Counted from the stretch's first letter, positions 1 through 11,937 are shown. The stretch is DNA of 64,000 nt from Hemileia vastatrix (GCA_030280995.1 JASXTE010000014.1:29453150-29517149), one strand, 5' to 3'. The notes: generated by a model not told the origin, from the letters alone. Numbers and translations: made by a program.

Positions 1-85
1 GTGATAAGTTTCACAATGTGGAAGTTTTTAAGAAGTTCAGTTTGGTTAACTGAATTCTAAGAATCATTTTTGTTTGAAATAAAGG

Positions 86-738
86 TCATAAATAAAAATT
101 GTTGAAAAAAAGGGGATTTTCATACTTTTTTTTTATTCTATATTTATGCTTTCTCACTTTGAATATTTCTTGAGAGCTATCAGAATCCTTCCCAAGTCTT
201 AATTTATCAGAATGACCTAAAAACCAATGGTGAAAAACTCCCATTTGTTTTGAGAAGCTAATTTGAGTTGAGTCAATTGGATATGCAATCAAATTATTGG
301 TTTTTAAGGCATTGTCCCAGTGTTTAATGAGAATATTTCCAAGACCTGGTTCCATTTGTCAAACCAATCTAGGTCCCAAGAAAAATTTTACCCTGGGAAA
401 CTGCACATGCCAAGGTGGTCAATAAAAGATTCACAGAAAATTTGTGGAAACTTTTCTGAAACAGCTGAATTTGATTCTGGATGAGGTAGTTCAAAGGCAA
501 TGTTGCAAGAATTCATGTCGAATGATGAAAATCTGTCTAATTGCTCTTCAGTAGGGTTTTGTTTCCATCCATTTGATTCTGGTGACATATCCAAAAGTGA
601 ACAACAAAAATTGTGTATAGATCTACAAAAGCGAGAATTGAATGGAGGAAAAGTCTCATTAAAAATTCTATTAAGTGTTTGTGTGTTTTTGGGCAGGTTT
701 CCATGAGGAAAGTAAGAGCTACTAGGGTTCATAAACAA
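86..738 (-). pseudogene. Unrecognised protein fragment in two frames
   Basis: Two minus-strand open stretches, 738 to 388 and 355 to 86, lie next to each other in different frames, as expected for one frameshifted gene or for two exons. The first is rich in Ser, Pro and Asn and has several Cys; the second is Lys-rich at its end. I recognise no domain. A 23-nt GT...AG interval lies between them but is too short to be a normal intron. It could equally be chance openness in AT-rich DNA. Confidence 0.22.
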
Positions 739-739
739 T

Positions 740-1800
740 TAGATTAAGAAAGTGTTCAATAAAATTAAACAAAGAGGAAGGATAAATTGTGGAGCTTCAA
801 AACTTTATGATCAAAGTTGATTTAAGGAGAAGTATCACAAAAATTAAGAATAAGAAATATTTCAACTTTATGGCACTATAATATGCATAAATTATATTTT
901 TATATGCAATTTGAATTCAAAAGGAATGGTACAAAAGGAAGAGAATGATTATGTGATAAAAGTGGACTCATTTGAGAAAAGGATTTTTTTTCTTTTCAAA
1001 AATTTTTTCCACAAAAATAATTTGATAAATGTGAGGCTATGGTCATTTTTTGATTACCAAAAAATTATTTTTGGTCCAATATGATAGTAATACATATTCC
1101 ATTGAGTAATTTTTTTCAACCTGAATAAATGGACTAGAGTGTCACTTCATCACATTTATGTATGAAAATTTATACAAGGTTTCAGATTTTTTGTAATGCT
1201 TTAAGGTTTACACTTTTGTAGCATCTATTATTTGAGTATTTTTGATTATTTCTTTATGGAAAATTCTACCTAGTACAGACCAATTTTCAATGTGAAGGAA
1301 ATATGTTTGTGATTGTTTTTTACAAAAAATTAACCTTATTTTTGGGTTTGACTTTGATTTTTGGGGTAATTTTTTAAATAATTATGTTAAAAATATAGAT
1401 TACTTTTTTTATAGTCCATAACTAAATTTTTTTACTAAAATAAAATAATTATAGGGTAGTTAGATATAACTCAGATGGCATTTGATAGAAAAATAATTAA
1501 TATTTTTGTGTGTAAAATAGAATTTTTTCTATGATAGAAAATATTCTGATAAACATGCATGCATTGTTGTACAAATGCAGAGAGTATACAGAATACAAAT
1601 AAAGTAGACTGCATAGCTTTTAATTAATATATAATTTATCTGATTAAAAAGTAAACATTTAAACTTATATAATTTCAACACATATTCCATCATATTCTTT
1701 TGATAAAAAAATATAGCTTATATTAGCTAGTGCCTTGCAAAAAAAGGAATACCTTCAATCGGCAACTTCCAACAGCTAACTTATTCCTACATTTATCACA
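740..1800. other. AT-rich stretch without a recognisable gene
   Basis: About 1 kb of strongly AT-rich sequence with homopolymer runs and frequent stops in all frames. No repeat unit, RNA gene or transposon end is visible to me. Confidence 0.5.
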
Positions 1801-1806
1801 ATTACA

Positions 1807-2030
1807 ATGCCTCCATTTTTTCATGTATGTCAATGTCAAGAGCTTGGATGTGTCAATAGAAAGTATCAAACTTCTTCTGGGTCCTTTGAAATTGGTATGG
1901 CTTTCAAAAGCTCTAATTCTTATGCAAAACACCAAGAGGAAAGAAATAGGAAGGCCCAGATGGTTATTTCTTCCAACAATCCTCTTAACATTGAAAGCTC
2001 CAGCTCCACAGAAACAGTAAGCTGTATATC
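1807..2030 (+). pseudogene. N-terminal fragment of a Plavaka-like transposase
   Basis: The plus-strand frame from the ATG at 1807 has a short Cys-rich start (CQCQELGC) followed by Gly, Ser/Thr and a distal His, spaced like the N-terminus of the Plavaka transposase encoded at 59327 (CICSELGC, then a YKH). I infer a second, truncated copy of that gene family. It stops exactly at 2031, where the TGTCAGCC start of the element B LTR lies, so the LTR cut it off. The similarity is short and could be coincidence, but the Cys spacing and position match well. Confidence 0.4.
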
Positions 2031-3166
2031 TGTCAGCCAGGCTATTCCAGGAGTGCAGTAAATGATATGTTAACTTATAAGACCTGAAAGAGGGTGTAAG
2101 AATTGTATTTAATGTATATAGATTAATATTTTATTGCATAATAAAATTATATAAGTATCTTATTACATATAAGTGTTATATTAATTTTATTGTTTATATA
2201 AATTTTTATACATTTAAATTAAACATGATATAATTTATATTCTACAAATAATGGCGCATTTTTATGTATTTAATAATTATAAATTTATATTTAATTAATT
2301 AAAAACATATATTATAATTATAAGTGTAAAATTGACTTATAATATAATTAAATTAATTATTTAAATTTATATATTAAATAACACCTTTCATATAATATTA
2401 AAAAATAATTAATGACGCTTCTTTTGACCCTTAATTGTGTCAGGAAAAACAATTAATTAATTTATACTAAAATTGAGATTAATTACATATTTTGTTGCGT
2501 AGAAATATTCTCTGTTTCACTTAAAAATTCTTAAATCAGACTGTACAATCTGTTTTGAATTATTTTTCTCATAGTCCCTATGTCACAGGCTTGTTTAGTT
2601 ATTCACTATTTTTACTTACTGATTTGAGAATTAATGGTGGGAAAATTGGATTCTTAATTGGGGTTTTTAATTATTTGTTTTATATTTTTCTCTACATTGT
2701 TATGTTTCACTTACTCTTTGATATACTTGTTTTATCCTATTATAATTCTTGTATTTACAAATATAGTGGTGCTTCAGAGGACCCATTGCCTATAAAAGGG
2801 CCTTGGATAATCCCCTGTAGCCTCATCACTTACTATACACTCAACAATTTAAAGATAATTTTATTACGTTTATTATTATTTTTTATTAGTATTACAATCT
2901 AATTAAAAATTCTAAATAACAATTAAAAGGTTGCCTTAAGTCTGATAGTAATCATAGTGTTTGCCGCGCAGAACTCTTACTTGAAATAATATTATCATTA
3001 AATAAAACCTCAATTTGTGTCATCTCTCAACTCAATCGTCGTTGCTTCATTTTAAATAAATTATTTCTTTTATTACTTTTATTTTTTTTATACCTTTAGT
3101 GCCTATTCCCTTTTTCTCTTCGTTTCTTCCCCCTTTTCTTTCCCTCTTCTAGACAACTGACCGACA
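2031..3166 (+). repeat. 5' LTR of element B
   Basis: Starts TGTCAGCCAGGCT and ends in ...GACA. It matches 22109-23242 along its length with scattered substitutions, so the two are a diverged LTR pair of about 1.13 kb. A TATA box (TATAAAAGGG) lies at 2791, followed by a segment shared with the other TGTCAGCC-type LTRs here. Confidence 0.85.
2791..2800 (+). promoter_or_regulatory. TATA box in element B LTR
   Basis: TATAAAAGGG, repeated at 22868 in the 3' LTR. The same promoter type appears in the LTRs of E (minus strand, near 34854-34863) and A (TATAAAAG at 3323). Transcription should start a few tens of bases downstream. Confidence 0.6.
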
Positions 3167-3241
3167 ACTGAGGGCCTTTCCAAACGACGACGACAAACGA
3201 CAAACACACGGACCACCTAGCAAAAATGAAACTTTTGCCGC
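3167..3241 (+). other. Left part of the element B leader
   Basis: Non-LTR sequence between the B 5' LTR and the start of element A. It begins actgagggcctttcc, which resembles the post-LTR sequence of element E in sense orientation (ttggaggccttccc), so this is where the primer-binding site of this family should lie. No canonical TGG start is present, so I do not name a tRNA. It ends in CCGC, which recurs right after element A. Confidence 0.5.
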
Positions 3242-4355
3242 TGTGGTAGCCTAAAGTTTAGTATGGCACCTAAGTACGTAAATGGAGTTATTACGGCGTG
3301 CAAGATTGGCATTATTATTTTTTATAAAAGGGTTTTATTTAATTTATTTGAGTTTTAAATATGAAGAAATTAGTCAAGAGCAAATGCCTATGCGAAAACA
3401 ATTTATTTTATGGAAAAAACTTATTTTTACTGTCTGAAGAGTTTATAAGTATCAAGTCGAGTCACTCAAGAACCTTGGGAAATTTTCCCAGAATTTTTAC
3501 TATTTTTCTTATATTTTTAAATGAATTTTAAAGTTTTATAGAAATATTTACGTTTTTAGAAATTACTTAACTTTGATGAATTTTCACGGTGTGATTAGAG
3601 CTGCGCAGACTACGAAAATCAGTTCGGAATGTAAAGGGGAAGTGGCTCTATTATGTGTAATTTTTCTAGATTATTTATTATAGTTTTAAAGGTTCTAATT
3701 GAGTCCGGACGGACTCCGCTTGGACTCCGTACAAGCTCCGTACGGGCTCCGGATTGACTCTGGGTGAGCTCTGGAGGGGAAAACTTAGGCACGTGACTAG
3801 GAATACTTAAGAGTCTCTCAGACTCAAAATTGGGCATCATCTTACAATCATCAGACAACATACAGCTTAATCTTTAACCACCACAGTCTCATTTTTTATT
3901 ACTCAACAAATTAAATAAATTTGTAATACCCTTATAACTTTATATTTTATATATAACATTTTAGAAATACTACTCAACAATTTAAATCACACTTCATACA
4001 GGGTATCTTTAGAAAGGTCTTCATCACTGGGACTTGATTATTGCTGTCTCATAAAAATTCAAATTATTATAAAAACATAAAAGTCAATCTTTTCAGATCT
4101 TTCACTGGTACACCTTAATTGTTGTTATCAGTATTTCTTTCTCAACAGCCACTTTTACTTAAATCTCAATAAGCGTTAAATATTTTAGAGTTTCATTATT
4201 TTTTAACAATCAGATCCAAGTAGACTGGTTAGCTTAGTGATTTAGAATTCCCATTTTGTTATTTTTATTGGAAGGACGGGGTTTTCAGCTAAATCCACAT
4301 ATCTCCTCCGGATTCTGCTTACAGCAAGGCGACTGTAAGAGTTTACCTTACCATA
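3242..4355 (+). repeat. 5' LTR of element A
   Basis: Begins TGTGGTAGCC and ends ...TTACCATA, matching 14201-15313 almost base for base. Differences are scattered single changes plus one T-run length change. A TATA-like TATAAAAG is at 3323-3330. If the usual CA end is assumed the LTR would finish 2 bp earlier; the 4-bp CCGC duplication favours the ATA end. Confidence 0.9.
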
Positions 4356-4357
4356 GT

Positions 4358-4375
4358 TGGCGCCTAACGTGGGGT
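4358..4375 (+). promoter_or_regulatory. tRNA primer-binding site of element A
   Basis: TGGCGCCTAACGTGGGGT starts two bases after the 5' LTR. It begins with TGG, complementary to a CCA tail, and differs at one position from the TGGCGCCCAACGTGGGG pattern known for tRNA-Lys-primed elements. The matching site in relative C is TGGTGCCCAAAATGAGG at 53162. Confidence 0.7.
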
Positions 4376-4425
4376 TTGATTTCTTTAGCTTTCTTTAAAG
4401 ACTTACTTGGATCAAGAACATTCTT

Positions 4426-4489
4426 AGCTTGCAAGAGGCTTATTTTCTGGAACTCTAATTGGATTTTTGCTATTGGCCTGCAAGAGGCT
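4426..4489 (+). repeat. Two leader hairpins with gcaag loops
   Basis: AGCTT-gcaag-AGGCT at 4426-4440 and GGCCT-gcaag-AGGCT at 4475-4489 are short inverted repeats with the same loop. Relative C has one copy, AGCCT-gcaag-AGGCT, near 53230. Paired bases differ between copies yet still mostly pair. They lie between the primer site and the gag start at 4532. Confidence 0.45.
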
Positions 4490-4531
4490 TGTTATTTTAT
4501 CGATTGTTAACGCTTTTCATTACTTATTGGG

Positions 4532-7099
4532 ATGTCTTCTTCTGCAGTTGCTTCTGGATCTCCTCAAACTCTTACTCCATTTGTTAGGATTGTTTCTTGG
4601 GATGGACCAAAGTTTGATGGGGAGGAGGTTAAATGGTTCATTAGCAGGTATGAAGCTGCTGCTGCTGTTGATGGTGCTTCTCATGTGGATATGGTGAAGT
4701 AAGTTAGGTTTTTTATTGCTGATAGGGAGGTGGAAAAAGAGGTTATTGCTATGCAGGCATTCAAGGACATGGATTGGGTTAAGCTTTCTAAAGCTATGGT
4801 TGATAGATGGGGTGTTAGGTTTACTATGATGGACCTCAATAAAATTGTTGGAGACTGGCAAGCAAAAGGTGGAGTTTCTTCTATGGCTGACTTCAAAAAG
4901 CTCTGTGTTCAGTTTGATGAAGTGGTGGAATATCTCATATTGGTGGACGAGTTAGTGCATGAGAGCCAGGCAAAAGATTTGTTTTGGTCAGCATGCAGTA
5001 GGGATATTCGAATGGATGTCTTGAAGGATCTTTCAAGAAAAGATTTGATGAAGGAACTGCCGGCTCTGGAGGTTATCAAAGAGAACATTCAGGCGCATCT
5101 CAAGTTGTTAGCATTGGACAAATATCAAGAGTCCTGCACTCAATATGTTAGCAAGGTTAGCAAAGTTTTGGCCAAAAACAACGATATTATGGTCAAAGCC
5201 CAGGAGGCCAAGAAGGCTCAAATGGGACTACCGGCTGCAAAAGTTGAGGGCAATGTAGATAATAAGATGGTTGATCACTTGGCCAATTTAAAGAAACAAT
5301 TAAAAATATTTGTTCAAGAAACCCAGAAGGCCAATAAGGCCCCAATTGCTTCTTCGTTGACGTCAACTTCTTATCAGTCCAGAGGTTATGAACGCCGAAA
5401 TTATAATGGCAATAATAACGGTAACCGCTTCGCAGGCAATGGGAGAAATGGTGGGAATGGTGGTAGTAGTTATAGAGGTGGCTACGATGAGCCAAAGGTG
5501 TGCTCCTATTGTAATAGGAGGGGGCACAGAGCAACAGTTTGTTTTGCTCTTGATAAGGATATGGATGCTGGGCGAGTTTTATTTGATGGTAAAGTTTATA
5601 AATTTCCTGATGGTTCGTTCATCAAGCCCAGTGATGGACAGTCTCCTTCTGATTTGGTCAGAAGAAGTTTAACGGCTGAAAGGAGAGCCAGATTTGAAGA
5701 GGTGACGGATGAAGATGTTAATGCCAAGGGTGGCAAAAATGGTAATGGTAATGGTGGAAAAGCTGACAAAGGTAAAGAGAAAGAGGTCAGTAAAGCCACA
5801 TTTTCTACTTCTTTTGGAGGTTTAGAGCTGGCAACGGTTGCCCAGGTGGAGGGTAGCTGTATGGCTGGCGAATATGATGTTAATGCTGCTAGAAGATCAG
5901 CTGCTACTAAGGCGAAAAGTAGCATTCAGAGCCAATTGAGGGCTAATCCTGGCAAGGCCAATAACAAATTGAAACCTTACTCTAAGGACAAAACTTCTAG
6001 TGCTCAAACTGCCGCCAACAAATTGAACCCTTACTCTAAGGACGAATTATATAAAATGCAGAAGGGGATTACTGATATGGGGCCCCCTAGTTATGGCAAG
6101 TTTGATTTAAATGGTGAGCCTATGCCAGAGGATGATTCGGATTCTGAGGAGGACGTACCGTTGGCGTCTCTACCCAGACCAAGTTTTAGCGGTCCCATCC
6201 CAATGGAGGGTGTAAGAAGGACTAGCGATGGATCAGGATTAGTGCAAGAAGCTGGTGACGGAGTTAGGGTTATAGAAAGTGAAGATGGCTCGGTTGGACC
6301 TCAAGAGGTACCCAGGGCCAAGGTTGTTAAATCAAAGGTCCAGTATGAGCGGCCAGTAGTTTCTGGTCAAGCTAATGCGATGGACGCAGTTTTGAATAGG
6401 GTGAATCAACTGCAGATTCCCTTATCTTTGGGGGAGTTATTTACGATTAGTCTGGCGCTTGCTGAAAAGCAAAAGAAGCATTTGAAGAGGCGTCAAGTTT
6501 CTACTGGAGAGGTGGAATATATTTTTGAAAATGCTGAAAAGTTTGGGGAAGATGTAGATACGCATTTTTCCGCTCCCCTGGGTTACCTGGTGGTAACTCT
6601 AAATGGTAAAGAAGTAAAGGCCTTGGTCAATTCAGGGTCTCAAATTAATTTAATTTCATTGGAGCAAGCGATGAGTATAGGCTTGCCAATTAAAAGTGGA
6701 ACTGGGGGAAACCTCAGAGGCATTGGAGGGCATGCAACAGAGCTGATGGGTACAGCTAAGCATATCAGGTTAGGCATTGGTGGATCTGTTGGTAAGGTTC
6801 ACTTTTATGTGGCCAGAGGAGCAGTCAAAACTGTTCTGGGTGGTCCTTTTTTGATGGATTTTGAGGCCAGGATAGGGTATCAAGCTGGCATGGGGATTGG
6901 TTTGGAGATCACTGGTGAAGATATGCGGAAGTTACATATGCGGTTAGCGCCTCCTGGAGATGAAGGTTGGGAAACACGGCCAGGGATTACTACTCTGTGC
7001 CAGTTTTGTGTTTTCACCAAGAAGAGGCGTATAAAAAGTACGGCTTCTGGTGAATTATTTTTGTTGGAAAGGGATGAATGCCCTCATTTTTTGGGGTAG
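4532..7099 (+). pseudogene. Element A Gag-protease, disabled
   Basis: The frame starts at the ATG at 4532 (MSSSAVAS...), contains the Gag capsid region, a Gly/Asn-rich basic linker, a CCHC zinc knuckle at 5501-5542 (CSYCNRRGHRATVC, CX2CX4HX4C) that binds RNA, an acidic linker, then a retropepsin-like segment near 6629. Damage: a TAA at 4700-4702 where the C relative has Gln, and the protease catalytic triad reads NSG rather than DSG, so the aspartate is lost. The frame ends at 7097-7099 right after a T6G4 run; reading continues one base over as GVAGADH..., so the stop is either a frameshift or a ribosomal slip site. Protein would assemble virus-like particles in the cytoplasm. Confidence 0.8.
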
Positions 7100-7543
7100 C
7101 AGGGGCTGATCACTCTAATGTTGTAATCTCTCCTCAGGATGAGATCCCGGATTGCAATAGGTCAGCTCACTTGGAGATAATTCAAGTGGATTCTCAATTA
7201 TTTTCTGTTAATATTACTTTAGAGTGAAAATACGTTATGGACTTTTCTATATGTTTATTTGATTTACCCTGTTTTTCTATCAAATTTAAAAATGGTAAAA
7301 AAGGCAAAATGGGCCAAATTAGGTTGGATAAAAATTGGAAGGGTATGTTTGATGGCCTCCAGCAAGAGGTTAAACTGCAAGTATCTCCTTCTATTTTTGA
7401 CCTCCAGCAAGAGGGTAAACTGAAAAAAATCACATCAAAACCCAATTAAAAATCTCAGTATAATTAAAACACAAAAAAATAATTTTTGTGAAAATTCAAT
7501 TCCGGTTCTCCAGTAAGACGATAAACTGCCAACTTTCTTTACA
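7100..7543 (+). other. Gag-pol junction with three hairpin repeats
   Basis: The gag frame continues in another register to a TGA at 7225-7227 and again to 7449, then the pol frame opens upstream of 7556. Three hairpin units lie here: CCTC-cagcaa-GAGG followed by TTAAACTG at 7356, the same stem with GTAAACTG at 7401, and a weaker copy at 7507. A pyrimidine-rich tract ending in TACAG at 7536-7544 could be a 3' splice site. Whether the interval is spliced, bypassed or simply broken cannot be told from sequence. Confidence 0.5.
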
Positions 7544-10500
7544 GGCAATTTACTGTTGGATAAGGGAAGCAAAGGTGTTGGAAAATCTGTTTATAAATTA
7601 GACGAGGGAAAGGAGAAAAGGGTAAAATTTAAAAATGAAATAAAATATTTTTCTAATTTTTCTTATTCCGATTCTGACGATGAAGAAGATTTATTTGATG
7701 AAATTTTTAATGGCGATACAAAAGTAAATGTTTTACCTCAAGTTTATTTAGATGTGGACGCAGCCAAATATAAGAAAGTAGCAAACAAAGTTCAACCTAT
7801 TAATGAACCGCTACCTGCCGAATTAAATCCACCCTTGAGAAGACCAAGGTTATCAAGAAATCCTTATGAAAGTCCCTTGGTAAACAATCTGCCTGAATTT
7901 TCTGAGACGTCAAGAATCACTTTTGAGAAACTGGGTGTTGTTAATTTTGGACCTGATGGTTGGTTGTCTGGAGAAGAGAAGAAGTTGTTGTTGGATGTGA
8001 TGGTCAAGCGAGAGAAGGCCATTGCTTTTGTAGAAGAGGAGAGGGGTGTGTTGAAGCATTCCTATGGGGAGCCTTACAAGATTCCTGTGGTATTTCATGA
8101 ACCGTGGCAGCAGAAACCAATTCCTATTATGGCTGCATTAAAAGAAGCCTATATTGAAGTTGTCAGAGAACGGATACGCACTGGACTGTATTAGCAATCA
8201 ATGTCAAGTTATTCTAGTCCGGTATTTTGTATCAAGAAACCAAATGGCAAGCTTAGAGTTGTTCATGGTCTTAGGGAATTAAATAGGGTTACAATAAAGG
8301 ATGCTGGGATACCGTCTAGTGCTGAGGAGTTTGTTGAAGCGTTTGCAGGGAGAGTGTGTTATGGTTTGGGAGATATTATGGGAGGATATGATGAGAGAGA
8401 GTTACATCCGGACTCAAGGCCTCTCACTACATTTGATACACCACTAGGACGTTTAAAGTTAACAAGATTACCTCAAGGAGCAACAAATTTGGTTACAGTT
8501 TATCAAGCTCAGATGGCTTGGACCCTTCAAGACAAAATTCCACAATATGCTGGAATCTTTATAGATGATGGAGGAATTAAGGGACCAACAACCGACTATG
8601 ATAACCAGGTGTTGGAATAGAATCCCGGGATACGCAAATTCATTTGGGAGTTTGCAATTACATTAGAAAGAATCTTGTTTCGAATTGAAGAGGCTGGTTT
8701 AACTATTTCAGGTTCAAAATTTTCATTTTGTGTTCCAGCCTTAGAAATATTAGGCCATGTGGTATGTAGAGAGGGTAGGATTATGTCCAAGAAGAAAGTT
8801 AAAAAAATTCAGTCCTGGCCAAGACCCAAGAATATGGCAGAAGTTAGAGGGTTTTTAGGCGTTTGCGTATATGTTAGAATGTTTATCAAAGACTTTTCTT
8901 CATTGGCAGCTCCATTGAGACGGTTAACGAGAAAGGATGCAGAGTGGGAGTGGGATGAAGAGTGTGAGAAGGCGTTTGTGAAGTTGAAGGAGGTTGTGGG
9001 GAAGGATTTAGTCCTGCACAAGTTGGATTATGGAAAAAATGCTGGCAGAATTTATTTAGCAGTTGATTCAAGTCAGATTTCAGCTGGGGCGGTTTTGTCT
9101 CAGATGGATAAAGCTGTTTACATCAGGCCAGTTAGGTATGAATCTGTAGTATTTACTGAGTTCGAATCAAGATATTCTCAACCAAAATTGGAATTATGTG
9201 GTGTGGCAAAAATACTGAAGAAACTTCAGCATATTTTGTGGGGGCAACATTTTGAGTTGCAAGTGGATGAAAAATCGTTAATCCAGATGATTAATTCCCC
9301 AAGTTTACTGAACGCACCCATGACGAGATGGGTAGCTTTTATTCAACATTTTTTGTTCGATTTAGTTCATAAGCCTGGAAAAACTTTTACTATGCCAGAT
9401 GGTTTATCAAGGAGACCACCCACTGAAGAAGATTCAGACTCAGAAGAGTTCGATGAAGATATACCTATTATCAAAGCCAGAACTAAAGGAGCTGAAGACT
9501 TTCCATACCTCCCCCATGAGGTTAAACTGGCAGGATTATTGTGTTTATATTATGGTGATGATGACCTCCACCAAGAGGATAAACTGGAAAATAGTTTTTA
9601 TGTTAATAAAGGTGTTGGAAAAGGTGTAGATAAATTTGGTAGAAAGGAGGTAGAAGAAGATGTGTTGTATGTAGAGGAAGATGGATTGGTAGTGTGGGAT
9701 AGTAGTAAGTTAAGGAATGGTGTATATGTTGGAGAATTAGAGAATTTAAATAAAATGTTGGATAAAGAGAAAGAGGTATTTTTGAATACGGTTTACAAAG
9801 GATTCAAAGGTTCAGAAGAAAAACGTCGACATAGCTCGATTAAAGATTTATTTAGGGGTCAACAATTATTGGCTCATTCATGTGCAGGTGATATTGGTGA
9901 TAGAGAAGTCCCTATTGATGTTATATTAATCGATTTTCAAGATGAAGTCTGGGGTCAGACTGGTTTTTATTTTTTTTTAGTCAAATATTTGTTGACTTTA
10001 GAGAGGCCAGAAGATTGTGAAGACAATGAATGGGTGGCTATCAAGAGGAAGTCATCTAAGTTTTACCTATCTGGTCGACGTTTAATGAGGAGAAGGTATC
10101 CAAATCCTCAAGTAGTTATAACTCAACAGAAGGGGCAAGAATTAGTTTTGAAATCACTGCATGAAGATCTCGGGGATAGAGGAGTTGGAGAAACGTTTAG
10201 AAGAATTTCTGATCAATTTTGGTGGCCTGGCATGAAGATGGCTTTTAAACAGTGGGTTCAGTCATGCGAAGAATGTGCCAAAAGAACCTGGACGCGCGAC
10301 CGGTGAATATACGCTCTTTGGGAGAGTTAGTTTAGATGCCGTTCATATAAAAGAGGGACGGTATAAATATTTAATTGTGGCCAGAGATGATTTATCTGGT
10401 TGGGTAGAGGCAGCACCTCTTATTAATTTAACTGCCAGAAATGTGGCAGAATTTTTGTTAAATAATTGGGTATATAGGTATGGGGTGATGAAGTTGGTGA

Positions 10501-11225
10501 CGGTAGATTGAGGTCCTGAATTTGGGACAGAGTTTAAAGAGGCCGTATTGAAAGTTGGATCAAAGGTTAGGGTAGCAACCCCATATTATCCTGAAGCTGA
10601 AGGCATGGTTGAAAGAGGGCATCAAGTTATTAAGGATGCTTTAGTTAAAATGTGTGGGACAAGTGCCGAAAAGTGGAGGCACTATTTACCTTTAGTTTTA
10701 TTTGCTGATCGAATCACTGCCAAAAGGACAACCGGATTTTTACCTTATGAACTTGTTTTTGGACAGAAAGCAGTTTTACCGGTTGATTTAGAAGCTGAAT
10801 CATATCTTGGAGCTGACTGGGACACAGTCAAAACTACTGAAGAATTATTGTGTGCAAGAATGATGCAGCTAGAAAAGAAAGAAGAATATTTAGAAAAGGC
10901 ATATTTGTGGATGATGAAGATCAGAAACCAATCAGTTAGATATTGGGATGAGCGGTTGGCACATCGATTAAGGAAACCTTTGAACCCAGGTGATATGGTC
11001 TTGGTGTATAATAGGAGTTGGGAAAGTCAGTGGGGAAAAATGTTTGCAGATAGGTGGAATGGACCATATAAAGTTAAGGAGCAAGTTTCTGGAGGTTCAT
11101 ATGTGCTAGAAGAGTTGGATGGAGTAGTATTGAAGAAGAGGGTAGCAGCCAATCAAGTGAAACGTTTCTATCCTAGAGGCACCAGGAGTGCCAAAGTCTT
11201 CCTCCGCAATGAGGATAAACTATGA
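7544..11225 (+). pseudogene. Element A Pol (RT, RNase H, integrase), disabled
   Basis: In order: acidic linker, reverse transcriptase (catalytic box FIDD in place of YxDD, as in this basidiomycete lineage), RNase H (AVDSSQISAGAVLSQ), an acidic spacer with two hairpin units, the integrase zinc-binding region, and an integrase core with Asp in SLDAVH, Asp in VTVD and Glu in GMVERGH. Damage: TAG at 8192-8194, TAG at 8618-8620, a frameshift near 10280, and TGA at 10509-10511. The first integrase zinc ligand pair reads H-EDLG-D whereas relative D keeps H-EDLG-H. No chromodomain follows. The last codons (NEDKL) and the stop lie inside a hairpin repeat. Confidence 0.85.
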
Positions 11226-11407
11226 TATCAACGAAATTTTATGGATTCCTCCGCAATGAGGATAAACTATGACATTTATGAAATTATATGGATCCCTCCG
11301 CAATGAGGATAAACTATGATATCGACGAAATTTTATGGATTCCTCCGCAATGAGGATAAACTATGATGTTTATAAAAATCTTATCGACCTCTGCAACGAG
11401 GATAAAG
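11200..11407 (+). repeat. Five tandem T1 hairpins after pol
   Basis: Five units about 47 bp apart, each (T)CCTC-cgcaat-GAGG(A) then TAAACTAT; the last has loop tgcaac and TAAAGTAT. The first overlaps the end of pol. The shared stem and loop with changing spacers indicate repeated duplication of the hairpin plus flank. Confidence 0.85.
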
Positions 11408-11621
11408 TATCTTCTTTTTATCAAAATACTTTACTATCGTTACACTGCATATGGGCGACGAAACTGTGATGAAACATAACGAAATGCGAGAAAACCTTCT
11501 TTGAAAATTTTCAAAATTTAAAATTCTTAAAATATGGGTGAAGATAGTGATGAAAAATTTTAAAATTTATTGGTAGAAGTGTTCACAGGGGAACCTTCTT
11601 AATTTAATATTGGCAAGTGTG

Positions 11622-11662
11622 GGGGTAATTGATGGGCTGGCTGCTCTATACACAACTACCCC
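11622..11662 (+). other. T2 long hairpin, element A copy
   Basis: Outer stem GGGGTAATTG with CAACTACCCC (one mismatch) and inner stem GGGC with GCTC around tggct. Three homologues in D (25477, 25735, 29326) keep both stems with changed bases. A T1 hairpin (AGTC-cactaa-GACT, then ATAAACTGG) follows at 11730 after a pyrimidine-rich stretch ending in TATAG. Confidence 0.7.
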
Positions 11663-11880
11663 ATAATGTTCGTTTCCAAAATTTTCCCTGTTTCTAGTTG
11701 AATCCTGGCTTTGTCTTTTAATTATAGGAAGTCCACTAAGACTATAAACTGGAACGAATCAAGAGACACCGCTCTCAACGCCGGATTCAAGATTCTTTTA
11801 TTTTATTTTGTTTTTGATTTTTTTATGTTAGATTGTGATTTCTTTTCTTTAATATATATTATGAATTATTGTAAAGGTGA

Positions 11881-11937
11881 TGCTCACTGGTGGTCTCTAA
11901 TCATTTTTATAAATTGGAGGGAGCCCACCCAGTGATC
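11881..11937 (+). other. T3 long hairpin, element A copy
   Basis: Outer stem CACTGG with CCAGTG; inner stem CTCTAAT with ATTGGAG around a T-rich loop. The D homologue at 25917-25975 has CTCCCAT with ATGGGAG, so paired positions changed together. Flanking and loop sequence (tggtctc, catttttat, agggagcccacc) is conserved. Confidence 0.7.

Noticed and set aside
2026..3241. Treating the LTR at 2031 as a solo LTR unrelated to B
   Set aside because: The sequence after it matches the expected post-LTR leader and is taken up again after element A, so it is better explained as the 5' LTR of B.
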